Shown here piece by piece: positions 43,148-52,495 of a stretch of 64,000 nt of DNA. The DNA comes from Chersky-840 sp963811775. GTDB taxonomy: Bacteria > Actinomycetota > Acidimicrobiia > Acidimicrobiales > UBA8190. The notes under the pieces were generated by a model that was given only the letters and a program-made list of their open reading frames with translations, did no database searches and was not told the DNA's origin. The stretch spans positions 212,394-276,393 of the forward strand of contig CAWESO010000012.1 in the NCBI GenBank assembly GCA_963811775.1, in the 5' to 3' direction. Positions within the stretch are counted from its first letter, which is position 1. Each line of letters starts with the position of its first letter. The position numbers and the translations under genes are program-made.

Positions 43148-43194
43148 TGGAGGTGAGCGGACTCGAACCGCCGACTTCTACGCTGCCAACGAAG
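43148..43194 (-). pseudogene. 3' half of a tRNA (anticodon GGC if loop intact; Ala)
   Basis: On the minus strand 43194-43148 reads anticodon stem CTTCG, loop TTGGCAG, stem CGTAG, variable AAGTC, T-arm GGCGG-TTCGAGT-CCGCT, acceptor CACCTCC and discriminator A. No D-arm or matching 5' acceptor strand lies upstream on the minus strand. Such 3' halves are what remain at one end of an element integrated into a tRNA gene. Confidence 0.7.
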
Positions 43195-43327
43195 AACTGC
43201 GCTCGCCCCTCATCGCACCCTGCGGGCGCTCAGAATGCCACGCGGCGCGATTTGTGGTCAGCCGAGGACAGAATGATTCTGCCGCATCGGTTGTTCACAC
43301 TCAGACGGCTTCGAGTATCGTCGAATC

Positions 43328-43777
43328 GTGAGGCAGCGGCGGCGAACCCCCATTGGGCCGTTCGCTATTATTAGCACTCTTGCGCTCATCGTGATGGCTG
43401 GATGCGACTCGGTAAAGCCGACACCGCATCTGGCCGTGCATCTAGTGCAGACCCCAACCTCTTCACACATCGACTGGGCAGGATTCAAGACCTCACCCGT
43501 CGGATGTCGACTGGTAGGCACGTCTGTTGTCGTAACGGGTAAATCGGTGGTGCCAGGTCTCCTTGACCCGGGAGCCGTCATTGGACAGGTCGAGGCGTGG
43601 ATCACGAGTTCGACGGGGAAGATCGTGTCGGCAGGTGTCCCTTGGCAAATGCCGGGTGCAGCGGGGACATACTTCTGGACCATCAACATTCCTGTGGGAG
43701 CAAATGCGAGAGCCTCAACCTGTCTCGTTCAGAACATTGACCCTCGGTATCCGTTCGCTCGCCCACAAGGCGCATAA
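43328..43777 (+). CDS. Putative lipoprotein
   Basis: 149 residues from the GTG at 43328. Signal IGPFAIISTLALIVMAGC gives a lipobox (VMAGC), so Cys at about residue 26 would be lipidated and the protein anchored to the outer face of the membrane. The mature part (VGCRLVGTSVVVTGKSVVPG...TYFWTINIPVGANARASTC) looks like an FxLYD/immunoglobulin-like sandwich with two more Cys. Function unknown. Confidence 0.65.
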   Translation: MRQRRRTPIGPFAIISTLALIVMAGCDSVKPTPHLAVHLVQTPTSSHIDWAGFKTSPVGCRLVGTSVVVTGKSVVPGLLDPGAVIGQVEAWITSSTGKIVSAGVPWQMPGAAGTYFWTINIPVGANARASTCLVQNIDPRYPFARPQGA

Positions 43778-44029
43778 GCGTGAGTCCTCCGCACTCGAGG
43801 GAGGATTGGGCTTCGCCGGGACCGCTAACGGCCACGGAGGTTCTCGCCGAACTGAGCCGTCTGTATCCCTCGAGTGACAGCCCAAAGCTTGCCACGAACC
43901 GGTCACCAACTGCATGCAACGTGATCACAGCGCCATCTTGGCCACTCGGTGACCCTTCGCCGTATGGCCGGGACCAGGATGCCCTGGCGGGGTGGGGTCC
44001 CCCACTCCCCTGAGGTGGCGCGTTGTCAC

Positions 44030-44228
44030 TCGGACTCGGGCGTCGGTGATCTCCTTCTGGTCGTAGAACCGCAACACTCGCTTCTTTAGCTGGCCGCTCG
44101 CTTTGCCGGGGATGATCTCGACAAGGGGGGCCTCTTTTCTCCACGGCGTCGTCGATGATGGCGCGGAGTGCTCGGTCGATGTCCTCACCCGGGTTGTAGA
44201 CGCCGTGGAGGTCCAGCTTGAGCTTCAC
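44030..44228 (-). pseudogene. Smr-domain protein, frameshifted and truncated
   Basis: From the GTG at 44228: VKLKLDLHGVYNPGEDIDRA then LRAIIDDAVEKR, the LDLH start of the Smr nuclease fold. The frame shifts near 44140 (AGAAAAGAGG), and the next frame gives EAPLVEIIPGKASGQLKKRV and LRFYDQKEI, matching the IIPGKGSGQLKKRVLRFLDQKEI core. The last strand of the domain is missing. Single-domain Smr proteins act on nucleic acids; this copy looks dead. Confidence 0.7.
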
Positions 44229-44451
44229 TAGGCGCTTCCCCGTCCCGTCGACACAGAGAAGCCCCAAAGACAATCGAGGTTTGTGCAAATGAGGTGCCGG
44301 TGTTCACCGAGCGGACAGTCATCACCATAGCTGCCCCAGTCGTCGTCCAACTGAGTGGCCTGACGCTTCAGATAGGTCGGAGGAGGCACGATCCAAACCT
44401 AGTCACGTCAGACCCACGGCAATCTCCCACTGCGACCGACCGTGTCCACTG

Positions 44452-45657
44452 TCAACGCAGCACCACTGGAAGTTCGCGCGGCCCTCGCACCTGCCCGCCA
44501 GCCCACAGCACCGGCTGACCCGATTCGTCGAGATGGAATGAGGGAATCCGGGCCAGCCACTCCTCGATTGCGACCCGCAGCTCCATGCGCGCCAAGTTGG
44601 AGCCCGCACATCTGTGGATGCCCGATCCGAACGCTACGTGTCGGTTCATGGCGCGGTCGAGGACAACCTCGTCGGCCCGCTCGAATGTCAGTGGGTCTCG
44701 GTTGGCAGCGGGGAAGTTCATCAAGACCTTGTCGCCCTCGCGCATCGGACAGCTCTGGAACGTCACGTCCTCGGTCACGACGCGTGCCATCGTCACCGGC
44801 GAGTACGCCCGGAGGAACTCCTCGACAGCCGTGGACATCAGCTCGGGCTCCGCCACCAGCCTCTCTCGGTCGTCATCGTGGGTGGCGAGGTGCCACAGCG
44901 CGGAGCCGATGGCGCTCCACGTCGTGTCGATGCCCGCTATCAATGTGAGCATCGCCATGCCGAGCACAATCGTGGGTTCGATAGGGTCACCGTCCACCTC
45001 AGCATGCAGAAGTTCACTCAACAGGTCGTCGCCTGGCGTCTCACGGCGCACCTGCATCTGGTCCCACAGGTAGTAGCCGATCCCATAGTTCCCGCGTCTT
45101 CGCCGTTCGGGATCGTCGGCGAACTCTAGGGAGTCACGAACCCATCCGGTAAAGGTGTCCGACATTTTCTCGGGGACACCCAGGATGGTGGCGATCACAC
45201 GGACAGGAATCTGTTGGGCGTAATCACGAGCGGCGTCGGCTCTCCCGTCCTCGATGAAGGCGTCGATCAGCGCGCGGCACAGTGTCCTCGTCATTTCCTC
45301 GTAGGAGTCGACTCTGTGGTGCGAGAACCAGGGTAAAAGGAGTCGCCTTGTCCACGAGTGCAGCGGCGGGTCGGCCGAGATGGGCGGCATTCCGTAGGGG
45401 AGCTTTTCCTCATCGCCTTCCTCTGGGACGGCGGCAATCACGCTCACGTCGAGTGAGCTGAACGTTGAGGTGTCGTGCGCGATCGCGACGATGTCCTCGT
45501 AGGTTGTGGGTAGCCATGCGCGGCCGCGCCGGTCGGTCATCGCGATCGGGCACGTTTTCCGCAGCTCGTCCCAGATTCCGAATGGGTCGCGGATGTACCG
45601 GTCATCGAGAACGTCGAAGTCGGTCTCCCAATCGTCCACGGGCTTAGTGTTCGACAT
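44452..45657 (-). CDS. Cytochrome P450 (solo)
   Basis: 401 residues from the ATG at 45657, with GGAGG eight bases upstream; in-frame starts further up have no such site. I-helix LTLIAGIDTTWSAIG (AGxDTT), K-helix EEFLRAYSPV, haem loop FGSGIHRCAGSNLARMELR with the axial Cys. No redox partner or regulator adjoins it. N-terminal DDRYIRDPFGIWDELRKTCPIAMTDRRG... is typical of bacterial class I P450s; the substrate is unknown. Confidence 0.92.
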   Translation of the reverse strand: MSNTKPVDDWETDFDVLDDRYIRDPFGIWDELRKTCPIAMTDRRGRAWLPTTYEDIVAIAHDTSTFSSLDVSVIAAVPEEGDEEKLPYGMPPISADPPLHSWTRRLLLPWFSHHRVDSYEEMTRTLCRALIDAFIEDGRADAARDYAQQIPVRVIATILGVPEKMSDTFTGWVRDSLEFADDPERRRRGNYGIGYYLWDQMQVRRETPGDDLLSELLHAEVDGDPIEPTIVLGMAMLTLIAGIDTTWSAIGSALWHLATHDDDRERLVAEPELMSTAVEEFLRAYSPVTMARVVTEDVTFQSCPMREGDKVLMNFPAANRDPLTFERADEVVLDRAMNRHVAFGSGIHRCAGSNLARMELRVAIEEWLARIPSFHLDESGQPVLWAGGQVRGPRELPVVLR

Positions 45658-45967
45658 TCGCGCAACCTCCACGGGCTCCACAAGGGCCTCGGTCGATGAC
45701 AAGTATCGCGCCAAAACAACCGGCTGCCCTCCAGCTGCGAAGCTAATGGGGCTTCGAGGCAACGATCTACCGGGATGGACGCAGGTTCTCCAGTAACCTC
45801 CGTCGGGATGAGCCCATGCCGCCAAAATCAGTGGCGTCGTCTGGACGATTCCATTATTCCGAACCGATTCTGACGCTTCCCAGAGCCGGTTCCAGATTCC
45901 GAATCTGAAACCCCCTCTAGGGGGTTAGAAGAATCCAAATCAACGAAGCACCCGGCCGGTCACCGCC
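45658..45967. other. Intergenic with palindromes
   Basis: About 310 bp. Contains the hairpins listed at 45893-45926. No gene. Confidence 0.5.
45893..45926. terminator. Palindrome plus GC hairpin downstream of the binding-protein gene
   Basis: CAGATTC-C-GAATCTG (45893-45907) is immediately followed by AACCCCC-TCTA-GGGGGTT (45909-45926). The second is terminator-like, just past the stop (45968) of the minus-strand binding-protein gene. Related GATTC/GAATC plus CCCC/GGGG hairpins lie on the gene's other side (47351-47404). Confidence 0.5.
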
Positions 45968-47248
45968 TCAGGTTCCTGGGGTGCCGGGCGGCGGCGGAAC
46001 GGGAGTGGTGCTACCCGAGTCGAAGCACACATATACCTGGTTCGTATCTTGGACAATCGGGACATACTGGCTATTGATGACCCTGACGGTTGTATGGCAG
46101 TAAGGGGGCGTCGCCTTGGTATGCGCCGTCTTCCAGTTGACAGGCGTGGTCAGTCCGTCCCCCGTGAATGACGTCTCTGAGTTGATGGCCGCCACCAGCT
46201 TCTTCTGGGTGAGGTTCCGGCCCACGGCCTTGAGGCCCGTCACGAACAGGGCGGCCGAGACCCAGCCGTCCAGGGCGACCTCGTCGTAGGTGGACGAGGG
46301 CTCGTACTTCTGCATCTCCCGGATGTAGGTCTCAAGGCCCGGGTACGCGCCGGGAAATGCCGCAGCTGCTTCAAAGGGGACATGCTGGAGCCCGAAGTAC
46401 ACCCCCTGCATGATCGGCGCATACTGCTGCACGGTGCTCCGGTCATAGCCGTTCAACCACACCTGCTTGATGGTGAGTCCGTTCTGACTGATGGCGCGGG
46501 CGAAGGCCACGTTCCCGTTGACATCCAGGCACGAGAACAGCATGTCCACGTTGTCGTTCTTCATTTGCAGAACAGCAGGACTGGGGTCGGCGCCGTACAC
46601 GAGGTTCAGGTCGCTGAACGCGACGTTCAGGCCGAAGGAGCGCAGGCCCGTGACCGCAGCCTGGCAGGCAGCTGCCGATTGGGGCACCCCATAAGCGACG
46701 ACGGCGATGGACTTGGCTCCCAGCTGCTCGGCCGAATATGCGTCACCAGGTCCGGCGGTCGCGAAGTCCAGGACTGATCCGTACGTCCCGAACAACGTCG
46801 GCTTGTTGGCCCAGTCGGTCGAAACGACGTACCCGAACGTAGGGGTGGCCTGCTGGGCGAGGTAGCCGGCCCCACCGAAGAACGGCGTCCCCACCCCCAC
46901 CACGGCGAAGACATGGTCCTGCTCCACCAGTTTCTGGGCGACGGTGAGGTCATCGGTCGGGCTGCCCTGGTCGTCTTCTTGATAGGCGAGCTTGAGCTTG
47001 CGCCCGGCGACCCCACCCTCGGCGTTGACCATGGAGAAATAGGCCTGCACGCCATTGACGACGGGAGCGAAGTCCGACGACAGAGGGCCAGTGACGTTAG
47101 CGATGCTTCCCACGTCGATCTGGGTCGGCGTCACCCCAGGAGCGCCTCCGCCGGGACTGTTCTGGACCGGAGCGTTCGAGCATCCGGTTACTCCAAGAGC
47201 CAGTGCGGCGACTGCTGTGACGATGCTCGTCAAGCGAACTCGCGCCAT
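45968..47248 (-). CDS. ABC-type branched-chain amino-acid-like substrate-binding lipoprotein
   Basis: 426 residues from the ATG at 47248 (GAGAGGGGACC upstream). The lipobox is ALGVTGC followed by SNAPV. The mature protein has the two-lobe periplasmic-binding fold type I: IDVGSIANVTGPLSSDFAPVVNGVQAYFSMVNAEGGVAGRKLKL is the opening of Peripla_BP_6 proteins, and DVLFS..DVNGNVAFARAISQNGL, then YGVPQSAAACQAAV follow. It would bind an amino acid or other small polar ligand outside the cell. No permease or ATPase genes are beside it, so its transporter is elsewhere or it is a sensor. Confidence 0.85.
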   Translation of the reverse strand: MARVRLTSIVTAVAALALGVTGCSNAPVQNSPGGGAPGVTPTQIDVGSIANVTGPLSSDFAPVVNGVQAYFSMVNAEGGVAGRKLKLAYQEDDQGSPTDDLTVAQKLVEQDHVFAVVGVGTPFFGGAGYLAQQATPTFGYVVSTDWANKPTLFGTYGSVLDFATAGPGDAYSAEQLGAKSIAVVAYGVPQSAAACQAAVTGLRSFGLNVAFSDLNLVYGADPSPAVLQMKNDNVDMLFSCLDVNGNVAFARAISQNGLTIKQVWLNGYDRSTVQQYAPIMQGVYFGLQHVPFEAAAAFPGAYPGLETYIREMQKYEPSSTYDEVALDGWVSAALFVTGLKAVGRNLTQKKLVAAINSETSFTGDGLTTPVNWKTAHTKATPPYCHTTVRVINSQYVPIVQDTNQVYVCFDSGSTTPVPPPPGTPGT

Positions 47249-47291
47249 CGGTCCCCTCTCAGCGCCCAACCCATAAAGACTGTGACCGACT

Positions 47292-47309
47292 TCTAGTCCA
47301 AAAACTAGA
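47292..47309. promoter_or_regulatory. TCTAGT/ACTAGA inverted repeat upstream of the binding-protein gene
   Basis: TCTAGT-CCAAAA-ACTAGA, 44 bp upstream of the ATG. Six-base perfect arms around an A-rich spacer, in the promoter zone: possible operator. Confidence 0.4.
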
Positions 47310-47350
47310 TCGAATGTCGGGTCGACCTCTACACGACCCGCCCCGAGTCC

Positions 47351-47404
47351 CGATTCTGATTCCGACCCCTCCCTTCAGGGGGCGGAGGAATCGAATCAGA
47401 ATCG
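47351..47404. terminator. Long hairpin between response regulator and binding-protein gene
   Basis: CGATTCTGATTC (47351-47362) pairs without mismatch with GAATCAGAATCG (47393-47404), and a GC-rich CCC-TTCA-GGG core lies inside. It sits after the stop of the minus-strand response-regulator gene (47489) and may end its transcript. Confidence 0.5.
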
Positions 47405-47488
47405 ACTTCTCGGCTCACCGGATGACTTGACGGGATGGGCTCGGTCATTTCCTAGCACCCCACCGACCATCTGATAGATGCGGTGGTT

Positions 47489-47896
47489 CTAGTTGCCGGT
47501 GACGCGAGATCGTCCGAGCGTCGCGGCCACAGTACGAAGTAGCCGCTCGGGGGGAACGGGCTTTTCCAGATACGTTACGACCTTGGCGCCGACCCGAGCC
47601 CGGGTGGCTTCGTCCAGCCAATGAGCAGACACGATCACCACCAGTTGAGTTGTACTGATTGCCTCAAGCACCGAGAAACCATCTCGACGGGGCATCTGCA
47701 GGTCGAGGAGAACGACGCCCACCGACTGCTGTTCCAAGAGACGAAGGGCCACGTCTCCATCAGACGCCACGGCGACGGTGTAGCCCGAGGTTCGGAGGAG
47801 TCCGGCCGATGTGGACCGCACTGCTTCGTCATCGTCGACCACCAGCACGTCGAGGCCTGACCGGGAATAGCTTGCGGATTGAGGTAACGCACTCAT
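47489..47896 (-). CDS. Single-domain response regulator
   Basis: 135 residues from the ATG at 47896 (AAGGGGA upstream). CheY-like receiver: acidic pair VVDDDEAVRSTSAGLLRTSG, phospho-acceptor VVLLDLQMPRRDGFSVLE (Asp about residue 66), switch residue VIVSAHW (Ser), and Lys in YLEKPVPPERLLRTV. No output domain. It would take phosphate from a partner histidine kinase (not nearby) and signal by protein contact. Confidence 0.85.
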   Translation of the reverse strand: MSALPQSASYSRSGLDVLVVDDDEAVRSTSAGLLRTSGYTVAVASDGDVALRLLEQQSVGVVLLDLQMPRRDGFSVLEAISTTQLVVIVSAHWLDEATRARVGAKVVTYLEKPVPPERLLRTVAATLGRSRVTGN

Positions 47897-48031
47897 GGCT
47901 CCCCTTCGGACTCGGCATGCGAGGCGGGGACTGGGCCATGACACCACTGCGAGGTCGGGCCCATTATTGATCTTCACGGTGGCCTGCGATAGGGGGAAAC
48001 TACCTATCCCGACTCCCCGTGGAGAAGGTCG

Positions 48032-48390
48032 TTAGGCGCGCTCGCCGTCGGGACTCGCGAATGGCACGTGCAGAGACTTGGCTGCCTTCTTCTTTGCTTG
48101 CTCACCCCGGCGGTCATATCGCGCCGTGGTAGTGACATTGGCGTGCCAGACGAAGCGCTGGACCACGGAGATATCGACCCCAGCATCAAGGAGGTCCGAC
48201 ACGCAGGAGCGCCGCAGGTCATGGGGTGAGAACGCAGCCACCTTCGCCTCCTCGGCCCGGGTCTGCGATGGCGTACACCGCCTGCTCGGTCATGGGTCTG
48301 ATGACCATCACCCCCCTCTGGGTGACGGGGCAGAACAACGGGCCCGGCTCATCCCCGCGTACCCTCACCCACTCACATACGGCGGCGGCG
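48032..48390 (-). pseudogene. Tyrosine integrase C-terminal remnant
   Basis: From about 48390 on the minus strand one frame gives GPLFCPVTQRGVMVIRPMTE followed by QAVYAIADPGRGGEGG. Near 48236 a shift of frame continues FSPHDLRRSCVSDLLDAGVD (H-x-x-R), then VWHANVTTTARYDRRGEQAKKKAA (His-...-Tyr). The first catalytic Arg and N-terminal domain are missing. Confidence 0.75.
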
Positions 48391-48693
48391 GCTCCTTCGC
48401 GTCCACAACTTCCACACTTCTCCACAGCGAGATTCCACTCACGGGAAATCCCGTATAGAAGGTGGGGCGTGGGAGGTGGAGGGTGGGTGGGTTAGCCGAT
48501 GGTTGATTCGATGTCCTAACACTTCGGAAGAGGGGCTGTGATGTCTGTCTTCGGCATGATTTTCGACCTGTGGAGTCGTCTTGGCGAGCGAGTGCTTGAC
48601 GCCGTTGCCCGGCCGGATGTCGTTCGCCTACCTCTCGATGCAGATGCAGGCTGATTCGGTCCCAGGTTCTTCGTACGGACACTCACGCGTTCG

Positions 48694-48903
48694 ATGACGG
48701 GCCCACACTCGAAGGAGTATCCGTACGAAATCCCCGAAGATGGGTTACGACAGCTTCGCGCACGGGGTCCGGGCCACGTTTTGGTGGCCCAACCGACTAG
48801 CCCCGGGGAATGGGGCGTCTATGTCACCGCGTCTGAGATGGTTGCCAATGACGCGAGGGTGTTGGCCGCTTACAAGGACATCGCGGACGATAACGACGGG
48901 TAG
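48694..48903 (+). CDS. Hypothetical 69-residue protein
   Basis: ATG at 48694 but no clear ribosome site. The sequence MTGPHSKEYPYEIPEDGLRQ, then LRARGPGHVLVAQPTSPGEW has plausible composition and ends in an acidic tail. I do not recognise it. Confidence 0.35.
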   Translation: MTGPHSKEYPYEIPEDGLRQLRARGPGHVLVAQPTSPGEWGVYVTASEMVANDARVLAAYKDIADDNDG

Positions 48904-49156
48904 CGCAGCCAGGTAACAGAGTGCATGCTTCGGAGTCGGGGAGCGGTTTCTTGACCCCGCCGGTCCCGATTAATGCCGAAGACCGCCTTGATATCGACGG
49001 AGACGCTCTGAATGTCTGACCGTTACGATCTCGTCTCTGCTCGACGCGCCAGTACCTCGGTCAATGCCGGCGTGATGCGTCTGTCAATCGGTGGACCGAT
49101 GGCCCAGATCAGTCCTCCTTGGCTGTTATTGCGCCACTGCACCTGGTAGGAACGAT

Positions 49157-49573
49157 TCAGTGCATCGCTGAGGGTGAGCAATGTGGCCTCGTCTCCAATC
49201 CCAGTGATGCGCGTTGTGCCAGGAACACTGGCTGCGGCTTTCTGAAAGTCGGCTGACCTCCAAAGCTAGAGACATCCCAGATCGGTGTCGCAATACGCCC
49301 GGCAGCGACACCCAGTCTGGTGATAGGGGGCCGCAGGCGCCTCGGTTTTCGCGCTCTGAAACCTCGACTCCCCTCGCTTTGCACCACCTTCTTGCCCCGG
49401 AATCGAATATGATTCTTTACGTGGAGCGTGCAGTACATGTCTTCGTTGTAAATAGAAAGACGCGTGCCACAGTCGGGGAACGCACACACGCGACCGGGCT
49501 GGAACCGACGAGGGGGCCGGTCATGCGACTGCGACCACGTGGTGCCGAGCACGCTCTGTGTGTCTCTTTCCAT
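49157..49573 (-). CDS. Small Cys/His-containing protein
   Basis: 138 residues from the ATG at 49573. The core PGRVCAFPDCGTRLSIYNED then MYCTLHVK has C-x4-C...C-x2-H spacing, a zinc-binding unit of the type CxxPxCxTxLSxYNxxxxCxxH that occurs in many small actinobacterial and phage-like proteins. The rest is basic and unstructured. Probably a nucleic-acid binding protein of mobile-region origin; function unknown. Confidence 0.55.
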   Translation of the reverse strand: MERDTQSVLGTTWSQSHDRPPRRFQPGRVCAFPDCGTRLSIYNEDMYCTLHVKNHIRFRGKKVVQSEGSRGFRARKPRRLRPPITRLGVAAGRIATPIWDVSSFGGQPTFRKPQPVFLAQRASLGLETRPHCSPSAMH

Positions 49574-49993
49574 CGACGTTCCGTCTCCGCTGGCAGCAAA
49601 TGGCCCAGCCGTCCCACAAGAAATAGTGGGGCCGGGCGCTGGCGGGAGTCCCGGCCCCTGGGGGGTGCCCCCAACGCCACGCCGTCGACGCCCGATCCGG
49701 CAGGGCGCACTTGAGGGATGCCCGGACCGTCGCTTCCTTATGCCTGGACGGGCCCAACGAGAACCTGTTCCGACCGGTCGTCCCAGTTCGGAATATAAAC
49801 GCGAGGTTTGCGGCTCTCTTACATGGCGAGCTGCGTTTCGCCGCCACCGTCTGTGGCTCCGGTCTCGTCCCAGGTGCGGCGGTGACATTGCCCTGGGCCC
49901 TGTCAGACTTTCCGTGTGGTCATCATGGCTTCAGACTGTGGACGCTGCATCGTCACCATCGCCCAGGGGTGGGACCCAGGATAGAGGTCGAGA
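49574..49993. other. Intergenic, no supported gene
   Basis: 420 bp without a credible frame or clear hairpin. Confidence 0.35.
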
Positions 49994-50740
49994 GTGCGAT
50001 CCAAGGCCTATTCTTCGCCACCTCGCCGGAGCAAAGACCGGCGGAAGGTCGCCAGGATGATCATCGGGGCCGTCGTCACCCTCGTGATCTTATTCGTTGT
50101 ACTTCCTGGCGAACTCGGTACTGGCAAACGCCCGAGTCAGGACCAGAACACAACCACGACCACGATGGCACTCTCGGAGATCCGAAGTACATATGAGGCC
50201 GTCGTCTCTGAATACAACGCGGCCCATGTTTCTTCAAACGCAGTGATCGCCGCAACCGCAACCGACATCACAACACAGGAAGGGCGCATACAGAATGACG
50301 CGAAGGCCTACAACTACAATGCGTCTGGCAGCGGATGTTCGGGAAACCCAAGCGACTTCGATTCCTGCTTGGCCGCCGAGCAACAGACTGCCCAGAGTGT
50401 TCTCGGTGATGAGAACGCTGCAAAGCGGACGGTGAAGGCAGACGTGACCAAGCAAATCAGGAGCGTCCGGCAGATCGAAACTGCGATCACAACTTTCATG
50501 CAACAGCTCGACGGCATCACTTGGCCGTCCTCCGTCCCACCCGTGGAGTCAGACGTGACGCAAGCTTTGGGCGACGAGAGGAGTACGTATGTGCAGGTTG
50601 CGGCTGACCTTGCCAGCGGCAAATCCTTCTCCACCGATAGTCAGACGATAACCACGGCCACGTCGGCAGTGGCCATCCAGCTGACCAGTATGGCCTCAGC
50701 CCTGGGTATTCCTCCTCTGTCGTCGACTACACCCAGCTAG
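49994..50740 (+). CDS. Membrane-anchored extracellular helical protein
   Basis: 248 residues. A basic N-terminus (RRSKDRRKVAR) is followed by one membrane helix (MIIGAVVTLVILFVVLPGEL) and a Thr-rich spacer. The extracellular part of about 190 residues has long heptad-like helices (STYEAVVSEYNAAHVSSNAVI and the ENAAKRTVKADVTKQIRSVR region) and two Cys (GCSG..DSC) close together. No enzyme motif. It resembles surface-exposed helical lipoprotein-like proteins of actinobacteria; function unknown. GTG start at 49994. Confidence 0.55.
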   Translation: MRSKAYSSPPRRSKDRRKVARMIIGAVVTLVILFVVLPGELGTGKRPSQDQNTTTTTMALSEIRSTYEAVVSEYNAAHVSSNAVIAATATDITTQEGRIQNDAKAYNYNASGSGCSGNPSDFDSCLAAEQQTAQSVLGDENAAKRTVKADVTKQIRSVRQIETAITTFMQQLDGITWPSSVPPVESDVTQALGDERSTYVQVAADLASGKSFSTDSQTITTATSAVAIQLTSMASALGIPPLSSTTPS

Positions 50741-50995
50741 GTTGGATTCGGACGGGGCATCCGGCAATGCGCAGCTCTCAATGGGTCAGGGCCTGATTCT
50801 GGATTGCACTGGCCTCAGTCCTCGCTCGGGTGCTCCAACACCAAGGACCACATCCCCTTGCCGCTGACCTTGCCCTAGCCGTTCATCCCTGAAGGAGCCG
50901 AAGGTCGCTCGATCATCGCCGGAGGGAGTGCAGGGTCATACCGCTGGGCCGATGACTTCGAGACCGGAACCTGTCAAGCGATTTGAGACACGTTC

Positions 50996-52012
50996 TTATG
51001 AAGCCTTCTGTGCAACCTCCTCGATCGGAACTGGTTCGTTGATCCACGCCAGGGTCGGCAGCTTCGGCGGTTGCGGCCGGCGGTGGCGGAATCGGGCCGG
51101 GTTCGCCGCGTAGGCGGCATCGAGGGTCTCGGAACGCTGAGCGCGCACCTCGGTGGCCGTCCCGTAGTGAACCGAGGCCGGCGTGTGGTAGCCGATGCCC
51201 GAGTGGCGGTGCTCGTGGTTGTAGTACCCGAAAAACGCCTCTCCGAACGCCCGGGCATCCTCGATGCAGCCGAAGCGTTCGGGGAACGTCGGGCAGTACT
51301 TGAGGGTCTTGAAATTCGCCTCACTGTAGGGATTGTCGTTGCTCACGTGCGGGCGGCTGTGGCTACGTCCGATGCCCAGGAAGGTGAGCAGCTCCGTCAC
51401 CGGGTTCGACGTCATCGACGAGCCCCGGTCGGCGTGGATGGTGAGCTGACCAGGTGCGATGTTGTGGCGGGCCACGGCGTCGGCGATGAGCTCTTTGGCC
51501 AGCTCGCCGGACTCGCTCGGCGCCACGCACCAGGCCACCACGTAGCGGCTGAAAATGTCGATCACCACGTAGAGGTCGTAGTAGACGCCACGCTGGGGGC
51601 CCTTCAACTTGGTGATGTCCCAGCTCCACACCACGAGCGGCTTGCCGGCCACGAGTTCGGGTTTCACCTTGGCCGGGTGCGTGGCCTGGCGGCGTCGCTC
51701 GCGGACCTCGTCGTGGGACCGGAGGATCCGGTAGAAGCTCGATTCGCTGGCGAGGTAGATGCCCTCGTCGAGGAGGGTGAAGTACACCTGGGCGGGCGAA
51801 CAGTCGACGAACCGGGGCGAGCGCAGCACGGCCAGGATGTCATCGACCTCGGCGTCGGCGAGCTTGTTGGGCGGAGCCGGACGGGGCTTTCGCTCCGTGA
51901 CGCGCCCGGGCTTCAGGTGTCGGTAGTGCGTCGCCCTCGGCCGCCCGACCGCCGCGCAGGCGGTCTGTGTGCCGAACAGAGTCTCGACCACGCAGAAGCA
52001 CTCGTCGATCAC
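50996..52012 (-). CDS. IS3-family transposase OrfB (integrase core)
   Basis: 338 residues with the DDE retroviral-integrase fold: WSWDITKLKGPQRGVYYDLYV (Asp), TIHADRGSSMTS (Asp) and SNDNPYSEANFKTLKYCPTF (Glu). N-terminal HTH_21-like SRATHYRHL region. Overlaps orfA by 4 bases (ATGA). OrfB is usually made as an OrfAB fusion by -1 frameshift or by coupled start. Intact. Confidence 0.92.
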   Translation of the reverse strand: MIDECFCVVETLFGTQTACAAVGRPRATHYRHLKPGRVTERKPRPAPPNKLADAEVDDILAVLRSPRFVDCSPAQVYFTLLDEGIYLASESSFYRILRSHDEVRERRRQATHPAKVKPELVAGKPLVVWSWDITKLKGPQRGVYYDLYVVIDIFSRYVVAWCVAPSESGELAKELIADAVARHNIAPGQLTIHADRGSSMTSNPVTELLTFLGIGRSHSRPHVSNDNPYSEANFKTLKYCPTFPERFGCIEDARAFGEAFFGYYNHEHRHSGIGYHTPASVHYGTATEVRAQRSETLDAAYAANPARFRHRRPQPPKLPTLAWINEPVPIEEVAQKAS

Positions 52013-52437
52013 GGCTGCTGCTCGGTCTCGGTGTCCGCACTCTCGGCCAGCAGCCGCGCCAAGAGCTCCGATGCTTTTCCCTGGGCCTCCAGGACGATCT
52101 TGTGCTTGGCCAGCTGGTCCTCGAGGCGAGCGTTGCGCTTGCGGAGGCGCTCGACCTCGCGCTCGGCGTCGGTCCGCTTCTTGCGGTGCTTGGGGGCGAG
52201 CCCGACAAGGGCGCCGGCCTCCTTAGCGCGGCGCCACTCCACGATGTGGCTCGTGTACAGGCCCTCCCGGCGCAGGATCGCCCCCTTGGCCCCGGTCTCG
52301 GCGGCGGCGTCGTACTCCTCCACGATGGCGTGCTTGTACTCGGTCGTGAACCGGCGTCTCGCCGGCTTCGCCGCGGGGTCGTCGCGCACCTCGCCATTTT
52401 GGGCGCGCCCGACCAAGGATGCATTGGTCATGGTCAT
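52009..52437 (-). CDS. IS3-family transposase OrfA (HTH)
   Basis: 142 residues: an HTH (RRRFTTEYKHAIVEEYDAAA...GAILRREGLYTSHIVEWRRA) that binds the IS ends, then a leucine-zipper-like coil (REVERLRKRNARLEDQLAKHKIVLEAQGK) for multimerisation. Intact; partner of OrfB. Confidence 0.9.
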   Translation of the reverse strand: MTMTNASLVGRAQNGEVRDDPAAKPARRRFTTEYKHAIVEEYDAAAETGAKGAILRREGLYTSHIVEWRRAKEAGALVGLAPKHRKKRTDAEREVERLRKRNARLEDQLAKHKIVLEAQGKASELLARLLAESADTETEQQP

Positions 52438-52495
52438 TTGGTCTACGGGTTCCTGACTCGCCCTGGTGGGATGGTGTGCTACAGGAGGTGTCTCA

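Larger units (their letters stand above)
50984..52495 (-). mobile_element. IS3-family insertion sequence, complete (about 1,512 bp)
   Basis: Both ends begin TGAGACAC: right end TGAGACACGTTCT at 50984 and left end (reverse complement) TGAGACACCTCCT ending at 52495. The TGA start is normal for IS3. It holds overlapping orfA and orfB. I could not see a clean 3-4 bp target duplication. Confidence 0.75.
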
